From positions 124,001-188,000 of the forward strand of contig JACKCG010000006.1 of NCBI GenBank assembly GCA_020634135.1: a stretch of 64,000 bases of DNA, read 5' to 3'. Both the position numbers and the translations under genes were made by a program. Positions 1 through 7,877 of this stretch are shown here, one piece after another; positions within the stretch are counted from its first letter, which is position 1; the number at the start of each line of letters is the position of its first letter. Origin of the DNA: Anaerolineaceae bacterium (GTDB lineage: Bacteria; Chloroflexota; Anaerolineae; Aggregatilineales; Phototrophicaceae). The notes beneath the pieces are model-generated. The model saw only the letters and a list, made by a program, of their open reading frames with translations, was not told where the DNA came from and made no database searches.

Positions 1-641
1 TCATCGGCCCGCCCAATGAACTCGCTGGTCAGGGTATAGGGCGGGTCGGCGTAAAACGCCGGTGGGGCGGGCAGCGGCGTCTTTTCCGGCACAGGGGGAG
101 AATCCTCATCTATCCCGGCGATGGTGTAAGCTCTCTCCTTCACTGTCTCGCTGTGCAGTGCCTGGATCAATTGAGCACGCAAATCCTGGGGCGACTCAAA
201 AAAGCCGACGACATGCTGCGTTGTGAGTTCTTTTTTCAGCGCGGTCAGCTTCGCTTTGCCAGTTTCATCCTGTTCGTAGAAAGTTTCTCCCTCGGCGGCA
301 GTGGCCGGGCCGGGGTGGTCGTCGCGCATGATGAAGATCAACACTGGGATGTCGCGTTTCATGGCGTGGCGGTATTCCATCTCGGTGATTGAGATACCGT
401 CCGGGTTGCGGGCGTCGTCGGGTATGTAGCCGTAACGCATCCCAAAAATACCCACGTAAATCTCGGCGTCATCCACCAGCCTCAGCGACTCGCTGATGGC
501 GTCCCCCAGCGAGGCCGTCAGTGTCTCCATAATGATCGGGTGCATCCCGGAACGCAGGATCGCCTCAGTGGCTTGTTCCCGGTGTGATGGTAAATCCCGC
601 GAGGTGCTGCTCAACATCACGTCAATTTTAGGTTTTTTCAC
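1..641 (-). CDS. DUF4062 domain protein entering a STAND-type NTPase (C-terminus cut by window edge)
   Basis: The frame opens with a GTG at 641-639 and runs off the left edge without a stop. It begins KKPKIDVMLSSTSRDLPSHR, the N-terminal signature of DUF4062, a Rossmann-like domain related to TIR/TIR-like folds. Supporting blocks are YVGIFGMRYGYIPD and SITEMEYRHAMKRDIPVLIF. After about 200 residues comes a proline-rich linker and YTLTSEFIGRAD, which resembles the conserved (F/I)(V/I)GR entry of NB-ARC/AAA STAND ATPases. Family knowledge: DUF4062 fused to STAND NTPases is common in prokaryotic conflict and signalling proteins. The P-loop itself lies outside the window, so the ATPase call is inference. 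It is divergent from the subtilase gene at 839. Confidence 0.8.
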   Translation of the reverse strand, partial: MKKPKIDVMLSSTSRDLPSHREQATEAILRSGMHPIIMETLTASLGDAISESLRLVDDAEIYVGIFGMRYGYIPDDARNPDGISITEMEYRHAMKRDIPVLIFIMRDDHPGPATAAEGETFYEQDETGKAKLTALKKELTTQHVVGFFESPQDLRAQLIQALHSETVKERAYTIAGIDEDSPPVPEKTPLPAPPAFYADPPYTLTSEFIGRAD

Positions 642-661
642 GCTTATTCGGCCTCGGCTGT

Positions 662-700
662 GCGGTAGCGGTATACTGACTGCAAAGTATATTGTACCGC
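662..700. promoter_or_regulatory. Nested inverted repeat in the divergent intergenic region
   Basis: GCGGTA (662-667) pairs with TACCGC (695-700), and TATACT (672-677) with AGTATA (686-691), making an imperfect 39-bp dyad. It sits 21 bp upstream of the GTG start of the DUF4062 gene and in front of the divergent subtilase gene. It could be an operator or a cruciform-type site shared by both genes. No experiment or database match supports this. Confidence 0.35.
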
Positions 701-838
701 GTACTAACGTCACCAACCCTTAATCTTGCGGGGAATCGCACCGGCTCCAGGTTTCTTTGTGACGTGATTCCTTCCGCAGTACAATGAGTGTGGCTCTGTG
801 GCAACACCTTTGTCCGTCCAGCGCAGGAGAGAAACACA

Positions 839-2677
839 ATGGCTTTTGAGGCACTCAACCAGCAAGTCCTGGATGAAGTCCGCCAGGGGATAATGGCGGC
901 GCCTGTGGCACAGTCCTCCGGCGGTGGGGCACGTTTCGTGGTTGAACTCCCGCCGGAGATGACGCCCGAAGTGGCGCGGCAGGCTGTCGCCAATGCGCTC
1001 AACCTGGAGGCAGATCAGGCGATTCAGATTGAGCCGCTGTTTGAGGTCGCCAACCCGGATTATGGGATGCATCATTTTTGGGTACTGACGCTGGCAATGG
1101 CATCGCCCGACCAGGCAGGTATGTTCGACATCGCCTACGCCCTGCGCGATACCTGTGGCTTCGCAGCAGTAGACCCGGATGTGCCGGATTCGGTGTACTT
1201 TCTGGCGCAGGAAGCCGCGCCGCCAGTGTCGCCTCAACTGGAGCAGAACGGCATCCCTGATAATGCCCCGCCGCCCAACTGGTCGCTCAAGAATATCCGG
1301 GCGGATCGTGCCTGGGCGCTGACGCCACCTCCTGGCGGCGCGACGAAGGGCAAAGGTATCGTCATCGCCCACCCGGATACCGGCTGGGCAGAGCATCCCG
1401 ATGTGGACAAGGATGATCTCGACCTGGCACGTGCCAAAAATATCCTGACTGGCACAAGTGATGCCCGCAACCCGCTCAATGCCGAACTCGAAGGCCTCCT
1501 GCTGTATCCTGGGCATGGGACATCCGCTGCCAGCGTCGCCGTCACACTGTTTCCAGGGAAGAATCCACCACCCACGCCCAAGCCTGACCCGCAGCCGGGG
1601 TTAATCGGGCTGCTTGTGTCGCTCGTGCGGGTGCTGACGACTCTGTGGCAGGCGATCAGCAGTGTGCTGCGTCTCCGGCCAGTCGCTGTATCCCAGGTGG
1701 CAGCCTCAGCCGATGCTGATGTGCCGCCGGGCGGTGTCGCGCCGGACGCGAAGCTTATCCCGATCCGCTACTCGGATACGGTCATCGTCACCAGCGGCGT
1801 GAACCTGGCGCGTGCGATTCACTATGCCGCGTCCCAGGAGGCTGACATTATCCTGATTACTTCCGGTGGCGTGGCGACCTCCTGGCTGGAAGCTGCTGTG
1901 CAGGACGCGGTCAACCGCCAGAACTGCATCATTGTGGCATCTGCCGGGAATGTAATCCCTGTAGTGGCCGCGCCCGCCCTCTACCCGCAGACCATCGCCG
2001 CCGCCGGGACGAACGCGGCGGATCGCCCCTGGTCGGATTCCGCTTATGGGCCGGAAGTCACTATTGCCGCCCCGGCGGAACTGGTTTGGCGGGCAACCTT
2101 CGACGGCGACCATAACATGGAGCCAAAGTTCTGGCCGGGCAGCGGCACATCGTTCTCCGCGCCCAACGTGGCGGGGGCAATCGCCTTGTGGCTGGCGTAT
2201 CACGGGCGTGACACATTGCGCCAGCGTTACCAGGGGCGGGCGACGCTGCACGAGGTCTTACTGCGCCTGCTGGAACAGACGCGGCGTGTTCCGGAATCGT
2301 GGACTGATGAAGAAAAAGCGAAGTATGGCGGCGGCATTGTGGATGCGGCGGCGTTGTTGCGGGCGCCGCTGCCCGACCCGGAGTCTTTTACACCGCCCTC
2401 TACCTGGTCTCCGCTGCCCTCTGGTGTAATCATCCAGCAGATGACGCAAAAACTGTCACTCAGCACGGTTTCTGCCAAAATGCCGGTGGAGCAGCGAGCA
2501 CTGGCAGCAGCCCTCAGCCTACCGATTGCCCGTTTTGATGATCTCCCGGCAAACTATGGTGGGGAGGTGATTCGTCTGCTATACGCGCAGCACGCCCCCC
2601 AGCAGGGGACTGGCGCCCAGGGAGCTAGCGCCCTGGCACACTCGCGGCGGCTGCGGGCAGTGTTGGATACGCCGTGA
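839..2677 (+). CDS. Subtilisin-like (S8) serine protease, no signal peptide, hydrophobic insertion
   Basis: This is a 612-residue subtilase. The start is the ATG at 839 behind CAGGAGAG; an in-frame GTG at 788 lacks a ribosome site. The catalytic residues are recognisable: Asp180 (HPDTG), His226 (PGHGTS), oxyanion Asn371 (ASAGN) and Ser438 (GTSFSAPNVAG). About 150 residues precede the protease domain and no signal peptide is visible, which is unusual for a bacterial subtilase and suggests cytoplasmic action. Between His226 and the following core strand there is an insertion of about 55 residues: a Pro-rich stretch, then a hydrophobic segment at about 254-280 (LIGLLVSLVRVLTTLW). The last ~95 residues form an unrecognised small domain. 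The gene is divergent from the DUF4062-STAND gene, so a conflict-effector role is possible but inferred. Confidence 0.9.
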   Translation: MAFEALNQQVLDEVRQGIMAAPVAQSSGGGARFVVELPPEMTPEVARQAVANALNLEADQAIQIEPLFEVANPDYGMHHFWVLTLAMASPDQAGMFDIAYALRDTCGFAAVDPDVPDSVYFLAQEAAPPVSPQLEQNGIPDNAPPPNWSLKNIRADRAWALTPPPGGATKGKGIVIAHPDTGWAEHPDVDKDDLDLARAKNILTGTSDARNPLNAELEGLLLYPGHGTSAASVAVTLFPGKNPPPTPKPDPQPGLIGLLVSLVRVLTTLWQAISSVLRLRPVAVSQVAASADADVPPGGVAPDAKLIPIRYSDTVIVTSGVNLARAIHYAASQEADIILITSGGVATSWLEAAVQDAVNRQNCIIVASAGNVIPVVAAPALYPQTIAAAGTNAADRPWSDSAYGPEVTIAAPAELVWRATFDGDHNMEPKFWPGSGTSFSAPNVAGAIALWLAYHGRDTLRQRYQGRATLHEVLLRLLEQTRRVPESWTDEEKAKYGGGIVDAAALLRAPLPDPESFTPPSTWSPLPSGVIIQQMTQKLSLSTVSAKMPVEQRALAAALSLPIARFDDLPANYGGEVIRLLYAQHAPQQGTGAQGASALAHSRRLRAVLDTP

Positions 2678-2749
2678 GCGGAATAAGGCAGTACACGGTT
2701 GTGCTTCATTCATCAAACACGTTATGTATCGAGCCTGAAAAGACCTGAT

Positions 2750-3184
2750 ATGAGTCATGCGAAGCCAAAACTTCTCTTTTATACAAAATTCGTCGTAGGC
2801 ATCCTTGTGCTTGATTGCGTGCTGCCTTTTGCGATTTGCTTACTGATTTTTCGTATACAGGCACAGACATTATTCAGTGATAGCAGCAAGTTTTGTTCCC
2901 AGAATGATGCGGTCTATCAAACACTTCTTGAGAATGGTGAAATCTGGATGTCCGATTTTCCAGAGGAGTATTCCTCCCTCGTCAGATCACACCGATTTTT
3001 TGTCGAAGGGATTGCTGGACGTGTGTACTATGCTCACGGATATTGGGAGGAAATGCCAGCACAAGGTAAACCGACGCTCTTCTACGTCATGACTGGCACA
3101 GATCGCGCAGAAGTAGGAGGATCCGCAGGTTATGTCTATGTCCCTGTAGGGGAGCTAACCTCATCGTACTGGCTGGACAACTAA
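2750..3184 (+). CDS. Hypothetical single-pass membrane protein
   Basis: This 144-residue protein has a short basic N-terminus (MSHAKPKLLFY), one clear transmembrane segment at about 14-38 (FVVGILVLDCVLPFAICLLIF) and a soluble domain of about 100 residues ending near YWLDN. A TTG at 2699 would extend the frame by 17 codons; the ATG at 2750 is chosen because it directly precedes the membrane anchor. I do not recognise the family. Its last bases overlap a truncated HEPN-like reading frame on the other strand, so its 3' end lies at a probable recombination junction. Confidence 0.55.
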   Translation: MSHAKPKLLFYTKFVVGILVLDCVLPFAICLLIFRIQAQTLFSDSSKFCSQNDAVYQTLLENGEIWMSDFPEEYSSLVRSHRFFVEGIAGRVYYAHGYWEEMPAQGKPTLFYVMTGTDRAEVGGSAGYVYVPVGELTSSYWLDN

Positions 3185-3229
3185 TTCTTGCAGGAAATCA
3201 CGTAAATAATCCGCATCAGACTTGCTCAT
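3161..3229 (-). pseudogene. Stub of a HEPN/DUF86-like gene, partner of the MNT gene
   Basis: The ATG at 3229-3227 overlaps the TGA of the nucleotidyltransferase gene in an ATGA arrangement typical of translationally coupled MNT-HEPN pairs. The frame reads MSKSDADYLRDFLQEL, similar to the first helix of DUF86/HepT-type HEPN proteins, then VVQPVR and a stop after 22 codons, where a full protein would have about 110-140 residues. The last codons are the antisense of the neighbouring membrane-protein gene. The natural reading is that the toxin-type partner was removed by a deletion or rearrangement near 3180. The assignment rests on a short match and on gene order. Confidence 0.45.
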
Positions 3230-3543
3230 AAAGGAACTGCGTCCTTTCTTACACGCTGCATGAAACGTTCGTGCCGGGGAATTTCATCGTCGGTGGTAAG
3301 ACTCACCTCACATTCGAGTAATTCCTGCAAATCCAGCCACAGTCCCACGAGATCAAACATGGTTACGCCTTTTCGCGCCGTAATCAGCAAATCCACATCA
3401 CTATCCGGCGTGCTTTCGCCTCGTGCCACGCTGCCGAACACACGCACATTGTATGCGCCGTAGCGTTCTGCCAGTGCCACGATAGCATCACGATGCGTGC
3501 GCAATTCGTCCAAAGTGAGCGGATCTCGGGTTCTGTCGCCCAT
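3226..3543 (-). CDS. MNT-type nucleotidyltransferase (MntA-like antitoxin family)
   Basis: This is a 105-residue minimal nucleotidyltransferase. It shows the helix-turn motif VRVFGSVARGE followed by DSDVDLLI, i.e. the G-S-x(n)-D-x-D active site of the polymerase-beta superfamily. The ATG at 3543 is preferred over 3570 because AGGAAA sits 8 nt upstream. In the family, MNT proteins paired with HEPN proteins act as antitoxins that modify the HEPN RNase (MntA AMPylates HepT). Here the following overlapping frame is only a stub, so this copy is probably an orphan. Two direct TGTCAA repeats (3553-3558, 3562-3567) lie in its leader. Confidence 0.85.
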   Translation of the reverse strand: MGDRTRDPLTLDELRTHRDAIVALAERYGAYNVRVFGSVARGESTPDSDVDLLITARKGVTMFDLVGLWLDLQELLECEVSLTTDDEIPRHERFMQRVRKDAVPL

Positions 3544-3842
3544 CGTGTTTCCTGTCAAATTTGTCAACAACCATTAAAAAAATAGTACACTGAATAATAT
3601 GGCAAAGTCCAGTAATGACCGCTATCGCCATGCATTCATCTGGATTACTGCGGAGACATGATGCAGTTTTCCTATGGGAAGAACTCTCGATTATTCGGAC
3701 GGGTTCCAGATGGCACAGAGCACCTTCCGGCCTGTTTTTTTATGGTTTTTTATAGTTTATGCCTTGCTCCATCTTTCTCTTACTGTTACATTGGTAAATG
3801 TGATATTACAACCCATATTCGGATAATTGAGGGAGAATGTTG

Positions 3843-4565
3843 ATGAAACGCTTGTTACTTGTCGCGCTGCTGCTGTTGCTCGCTGTGCCGGTTGTCTATG
3901 CCCAAGACGCAATTGAACCCGGCCAGGTTGTTGTGGGTGAACTGACTGCGGATGTCTATGAACTGGCTTATACCTTTGAGGGCAAAGAGGGTGAAGTCGT
4001 GATAATCGAAGCCGACCCTGTGGACGCACTGGGCGACCTGGATGATACGATCCTTATTCTGACTGATCCCAGCGGCGCGGTGGTGGTGGATACGACCGAG
4101 GCCTTCAGCTTTGGCAGTTCCCTGGCTGCGGCCACCCTGCCGGCTTCCGGCACATACACTGTGACAGTTACCCGTGAAAACGGCGCGGACGGTGAAAGTG
4201 TGGGTGAATTTGAATTGGCCGTCACCTTGCCACAGTCTGTTACAGCCGATTCCCCGGCCAGCAATACTATCAGCAGCGAAGGTCGCAAGCAGTATTACAT
4301 CGTAATGAGCGATAGCGCCTTCAGTCTGAACTACGCCCGGAGCGCCGGCGAATTTTACCCGGATGTGATTATCAACACAATCAACGAAGATGATGGCGAC
4401 CTGAGCCAGGTGGCACAGCTTTCCGGCGAGACCTTCAGCGTTGGCATGATGGGCTACTTTGAGGCCGGTACACTGTATGTCATCACCGTGCGTGAACGGT
4501 TCTTCGACTTCAACTTCAGTGAAGTGACAGCCGATTACACCCTATCTATCATCGCAGCGGAATAA
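3843..4565 (+). CDS. Secreted protein with PPC-like beta domain
   Basis: This 240-residue protein has a clear Sec signal peptide (MKRLLLVALLLLLAVPVVYA, cleavage predicted after AYAQ or YA). The start at 3843 is preferred to 3837 because GGGAG lies 7 nt upstream. Residues about 25-130 resemble the bacterial pre-peptidase C-terminal (PPC) fold: GQVVVGELT, YTFEGKEGEVVIIEA, DTILILTDPSG and LPASGTYTVTVTR. The second half repeats a similar beta-rich pattern without a clear match. PPC domains are usually tails of secreted peptidases; a stand-alone secreted form suggests an exported binding or structural protein. It is a monocistronic unit with its own terminator. Confidence 0.75.
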   Translation: MKRLLLVALLLLLAVPVVYAQDAIEPGQVVVGELTADVYELAYTFEGKEGEVVIIEADPVDALGDLDDTILILTDPSGAVVVDTTEAFSFGSSLAAATLPASGTYTVTVTRENGADGESVGEFELAVTLPQSVTADSPASNTISSEGRKQYYIVMSDSAFSLNYARSAGEFYPDVIINTINEDDGDLSQVAQLSGETFSVGMMGYFEAGTLYVITVRERFFDFNFSEVTADYTLSIIAAE

Positions 4566-4581
4566 TGCCCCGGTAGAACCT

Positions 4582-4607
4582 GCGCCGGGCAGATGAATAC
4601 CCGGCGC
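4582..4607 (+). terminator. Stem-loop after the PPC protein gene
   Basis: GCGCCGGG (4582-4589) pairs perfectly with CCCGGCGC (4600-4607) around a 10-nt loop, 16 nt after the stop codon. There is no T-run behind it, so it may act together with the next hairpin or stabilise the mRNA end. Confidence 0.5.
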
Positions 4608-4623
4608 TTCACTGAAATACCAG

Positions 4624-4654
4624 CACCCCTCAATCGTTCTTTGGGGGGTGTTTT
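4624..4654 (+). terminator. Rho-independent terminator
   Basis: CACCCC (4624-4629) pairs with GGGGTG (4645-4650) and is followed by TTTT. It lies 58 nt after the PPC protein gene and is its most likely transcription end. Confidence 0.65.
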
Positions 4655-4763
4655 GCGTGGATCAACCACCTGGCGAGAAGTCACAATACCGCGAGTCCCA
4701 GATTGTTCGCTCCCGCCGCCGGCGTCGTTCATGCATTAGTCTCCACGACTGCCAGTTTAAAAA

Positions 4764-4776
4764 CGCCGTGCAGGCG
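4764..4776 (-). terminator. Short terminator of the RR-GAF gene
   Basis: Read on the minus strand, CGCC and GGCG (forward 4764-4767 and 4773-4776) form a 4-bp stem followed by five T (forward A 4759-4763), directly behind the stop at 4779. The stem is short but the context fits. Confidence 0.45.
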
Positions 4777-4778
4777 GC

Positions 4779-5633
4779 TTACCCGACAATCTCCTTTGAA
4801 ATTGCGGCGGAAAGCTGCGCTGCTACCAGTTCAAGCATGAGCACATTTTCCTGGCTGATCGAGCCAGGCTGCTCACGGCAGGCCAGCAGCACCCCATAAT
4901 TGTTGCTGCCAAAGATTACCGGGACGCACGCAGCGCACCCCAGCCGCCCCTTCGCCACCAGTGGGTGATTTGGGTTATCCGGTGGGTTGGTGATGCGGCT
5001 CTGGCGGTTCTGCTGAACCCAGGTCATCAGGTCATCCGGGTCTGCTGTTTTGATGGCAATCGCTTTAATCGCGTTCGAGCCGTCCTGTGCCTTCAATACC
5101 AACTGCCCGCCATTACTGTCGTCACGGCGGTAAAAGGCCACATAATCATAGCCCAGGTCTTTACAGGCAGAGACGGCGGCTTCCTGTTTGCCAATTTCAC
5201 CGGATGCCTTACGAATCAACTTAGCGAACTGGCGCACGGCGGGCAAACTATCCGCCCGCAGCGTCTCCAACTGCCGGTCAGACATCAGCCGGTTGATGCG
5301 CCGCACCAGATCGTTATTGTTGAATGGCTCGGTGCTGATCTCGTCGGCCTGGCCGGGCATTCCGAAGTCGGCGTCTTCGTCCACCAGGACGATCAACAGG
5401 CGTGGATAACTGTGGCGCAGTTCCGCGACAAACTCAAAGATGTGTGCCAGTCCGTTATCCAGCACCAGAACATCCACATGCTGGTCACGATCCGCCAGGG
5501 CATTCAAGGCATCTCCGGTATCAGACACAATCTGGACGCGAAAGTTCTTTTGGGCTGACAGGCTCTTATAGTACCGGCTGGCGTGCTCACGCCGGACTGC
5601 AACCAATACATCCACAGCATTCATCCTGGGCAT
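4779..5633 (-). CDS. Response-regulator receiver domain with C-terminal GAF domain
   Basis: The 284-residue protein starts with a receiver-like domain (about 1-120): DVLVAVRREH, the phospho-acceptor region VDVLVLDNG, and IVLVDEDAD. The acidic pair at the start is weak (ValAlaVal in place of Asp-Asp). A helical linker (RQFAKLIRKASGEIGKQEA) leads to a GAF domain at about 150-284 with GYDYVAFYRRDD, LGCAACVPVIFGSNNYGVL and a closing amphipathic helix LELVAAQLSAAISKEIV. No output DNA-binding or catalytic domain is present. It probably senses a small ligand and relays it to a partner protein. It stands alone between convergent and minus-strand neighbours. Confidence 0.75.
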   Translation of the reverse strand: MPRMNAVDVLVAVRREHASRYYKSLSAQKNFRVQIVSDTGDALNALADRDQHVDVLVLDNGLAHIFEFVAELRHSYPRLLIVLVDEDADFGMPGQADEISTEPFNNNDLVRRINRLMSDRQLETLRADSLPAVRQFAKLIRKASGEIGKQEAAVSACKDLGYDYVAFYRRDDSNGGQLVLKAQDGSNAIKAIAIKTADPDDLMTWVQQNRQSRITNPPDNPNHPLVAKGRLGCAACVPVIFGSNNYGVLLACREQPGSISQENVLMLELVAAQLSAAISKEIVG

Positions 5634-5702
5634 TCCTCTCGTTCCATCATCTCACGTACCGACTATCATAGCATAATCAGGCAGCGGGTTTTAAGCCTGT
5701 AC

Positions 5703-6869
5703 TCACACCATTCGTCCAGCCTGATGTGCGGCGGCGGCCAACGTGAGCAGCACGAGCTGGCGCAGACCGGTAGCGGTAGGCTCGGTCTCGATATATTCAT
5801 CCAGCCGGTGTGCGTTGCCCCCCCGGGTGATACCAATCGTTACCGCCGGATACCCGGCTGCCAGTGGTACATTCGCGTCGGTGCTGCCGACTTCCAGCGT
5901 GCCATGCACCCCCACCTGTTCCAATGCGGCCAGCGCCCCTAGCAGCAGTGGATGATCGTCAGCTATAGCGCCCGCCGGACGATCCCCGACCACTTCCACT
6001 GACAACCGCAGGTCGGGTGTGGAGAGACCTTGCACATAACCTCTCACCTCGTTTTCCAGCGCTGCCAGCGCTTGCGGAGCTTCGGAACGTAGATCAAGCC
6101 ACAAGCTGGCATGGGTCGCAATTGCGTTGATCGTCTGCCCACCGTCTATCATGCCGATATTGTAGGTCGTGCGTGGCGTGTGGGCCGGATGGATAGATGC
6201 TATCGCTGCGCCCAGGCGGACTATCCCATGAATCGCGCTGGGACGGCCAAAGTGCAGCCAACTATGCCCACCGTCAGTGTTCGCCGTGATATGCAGGCGG
6301 CGCACGGCGATCCCGGCGCGGTAGACATGGCCGAACGCCATGCCTTCCAGGTTAATCACCAGAGCAATACGGTCTCGCAGCGCGGCGAACGCAGCTTTCA
6401 TCCCCCCCAGGTCGCCCAGGCCCTCTTCGCGGCTGTTTGCCAGGAACCACAGGTCACAGTCCGGCGTCCACCTTTGCGCCTGAAACGCTCCCGCTAACGC
6501 CAGTAGCCCGGCCACGCCCATGCAGTTATCGCCCAGGCCTGGCCCATAGATAAGTTCTTTTTCGCGGCGGATGGCGAGGTCGGTGTCAGCGGCGAACACC
6601 GTGTCGGTATGTGCGGAAATGAGAACACCTGGCACATCATCCCGTTTACCAGGCAGCCGCCCCCACACATTATGCACTGCATCGGTTTGAATATCGCACA
6701 ACCCCAGAGCGCGAAACTGCGCTGCGATATAGGCTGCTCGCTCGCCTTCCTCAAATGTCGGCGCGGGTATCTGCTGGATGGCGACTGCCTGCTCAATAGT
6801 GGCTAAGGCGGCGGCTGGCAGCCAATTCCAATGGGTGTCCTGGGCAAAATGCTGCACCAATGTTTTCAT
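5703..6869 (-). CDS. M20 family zinc metallopeptidase/deacylase
   Basis: This 388-residue protein carries the full M20 metal-site pattern: ISAHTDTVF (His ligand and catalytic Asp), GLGDNCMG (bridging Asp), NSREEGLGDLGG (catalytic Glu-Glu), NLEGMAFG (acidic ligand region) and GGNAHRLDEY (C-terminal His). The central dimerisation domain around TANTDGGHSWLHFG carries the usual GGHS motif. It resembles PepT-like tripeptidases and related di/tripeptide or N-acyl hydrolases more than ArgE, but the substrate is not evident. No signal peptide. Monocistronic, upstream of the RR-GAF gene with a 69-bp gap. Confidence 0.88.
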   Translation of the reverse strand: MKTLVQHFAQDTHWNWLPAAALATIEQAVAIQQIPAPTFEEGERAAYIAAQFRALGLCDIQTDAVHNVWGRLPGKRDDVPGVLISAHTDTVFAADTDLAIRREKELIYGPGLGDNCMGVAGLLALAGAFQAQRWTPDCDLWFLANSREEGLGDLGGMKAAFAALRDRIALVINLEGMAFGHVYRAGIAVRRLHITANTDGGHSWLHFGRPSAIHGIVRLGAAIASIHPAHTPRTTYNIGMIDGGQTINAIATHASLWLDLRSEAPQALAALENEVRGYVQGLSTPDLRLSVEVVGDRPAGAIADDHPLLLGALAALEQVGVHGTLEVGSTDANVPLAAGYPAVTIGITRGGNAHRLDEYIETEPTATGLRQLVLLTLAAAAHQAGRMV

Positions 6870-6955
6870 GTTGTCCTCAAAAAATGTCGGGCGGAGCGTC
6901 GTTAAATTCCGGTTAGAATTATGCCACAGTTTAGGCAGGCTGCCGAATAAAAGGC

Positions 6956-6984
6956 TTTCATCAACTCCAAAACATCGCTATAAT
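6956..6984 (+). promoter_or_regulatory. Candidate promoter for the OmpR-type regulator gene
   Basis: A perfect TATAAT at 6979-6984 is preceded at 17 bp by TTTCAT (6956-6961). It would give a leader of about 130 nt before the ATG at 7122. The rest of the 250-bp gap shows nothing else I can name. Confidence 0.4.
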
Positions 6985-7121
6985 CCCTATTCACCTTGTT
7001 TTTGGTTAGACACCAATTGATCGGGCGATCATCCATTTTTCTTATGCGCGTGTTCAGTCACAAAAGCACGCTTTCGCCACCGCTGTCTTGACGGACACCT
7101 AGTTCCCAGGGGAGGTACTGA

Positions 7122-7799
7122 ATGGGGGCAACCCATGTACTATTGATCGGGCGCATTCAAGCCAGCCGCGCCGTTATCGCCAATACCCTGGAAAAACACT
7201 ACGAACTTCGCATTGCAACCAGTGGTATCAATGGGGTGGCTTTGGCCGCCGAACACCGTCCGCAGGTTGTTGTGCTGGATGCAGTTTCAATGCGTACACC
7301 GGGTGAGCGTCTCTGTAAAACATTACAGGAAAAATTACAGGATGTGCCGGTGCTGCATCTGCATCCTGGCCCGGAAAAGACGGCCCGCAGTTCCGCCGAT
7401 CTGCTCTTATTCGACCCCGTGACGCCGCGTAAATTGACAGGCGCGATCAAGCGACTGCTTAAGGTGACTAACGATGAACTGGTTGCGTATGGGCCGCTGT
7501 GCGTTAATCTGACGCGGCGTATCCTCAACGTAAACGGGCAGGAGATTAAACTCACACCCAAACAGGCTAACCTGATCGAGATTTTTCTGCGTTGTCCCGG
7601 CCAGACGCTTGATCGGAAGACCATAATGGAGAAGGTGTGGCAGACCGATTACCTGGGGGATACCCGCACGCTGGATGTTCATATCCGCTGGATTCGGGAA
7701 GCAATTGAGGAGAATCCTAGCACGCCAGTGTACCTCAAGACGGTGCGCGGCGTCGGTTACCGGTTGGAAATTCCTGTAGATGGTCTGCCGGCGAAATAA
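7122..7799 (+). CDS. OmpR/PhoB-type response regulator with atypical receiver
   Basis: This 225-residue protein has an N-terminal receiver (about 5-115) and a C-terminal winged helix (about 120-218). The winged helix is typical: LTPKQANLIEIFLRCPGQTLDRK, a recognition region RTLDVHIRWIREAIEE and KTVRGVGYRLE. The receiver keeps an Asp at VVVLDAVSMRTPG, but the acidic pocket that normally reads DD near residue 10 is LIGRIQAS, and the conserved Lys/Pro motif reads LLFDPVTP. It may therefore be regulated without normal phosphorylation. GGGGAGG precedes the ATG. No kinase gene is adjacent. Confidence 0.88.
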   Translation: MGATHVLLIGRIQASRAVIANTLEKHYELRIATSGINGVALAAEHRPQVVVLDAVSMRTPGERLCKTLQEKLQDVPVLHLHPGPEKTARSSADLLLFDPVTPRKLTGAIKRLLKVTNDELVAYGPLCVNLTRRILNVNGQEIKLTPKQANLIEIFLRCPGQTLDRKTIMEKVWQTDYLGDTRTLDVHIRWIREAIEENPSTPVYLKTVRGVGYRLEIPVDGLPAK

Positions 7800-7826
7800 T
7801 CAGTGCGGTACCCAAATACAAAAAAG

Positions 7827-7847
7827 CCGGCCTGAGAGCCGGTTTTT
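7827..7847. terminator. Bidirectional terminator between regulator and rpsT
   Basis: CCGGC (7827-7831) and GCCGG (7838-7842) enclose CTGAGA and are flanked by A6 on the left and T5 on the right, so the same hairpin can end transcription of the regulator (+) and of rpsT (-). Confidence 0.8.
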
Positions 7848-7877
7848 CATTCTAAATGATCGAGCAGATTCGGAAAT

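Noticed and set aside
3658..3843. Plus-strand open frame of 61 codons before the PPC protein gene
   Set aside because: No ribosome site, AT-rich leader-like sequence and a Cys/Phe-rich random product; more likely promoter and leader of the next gene.
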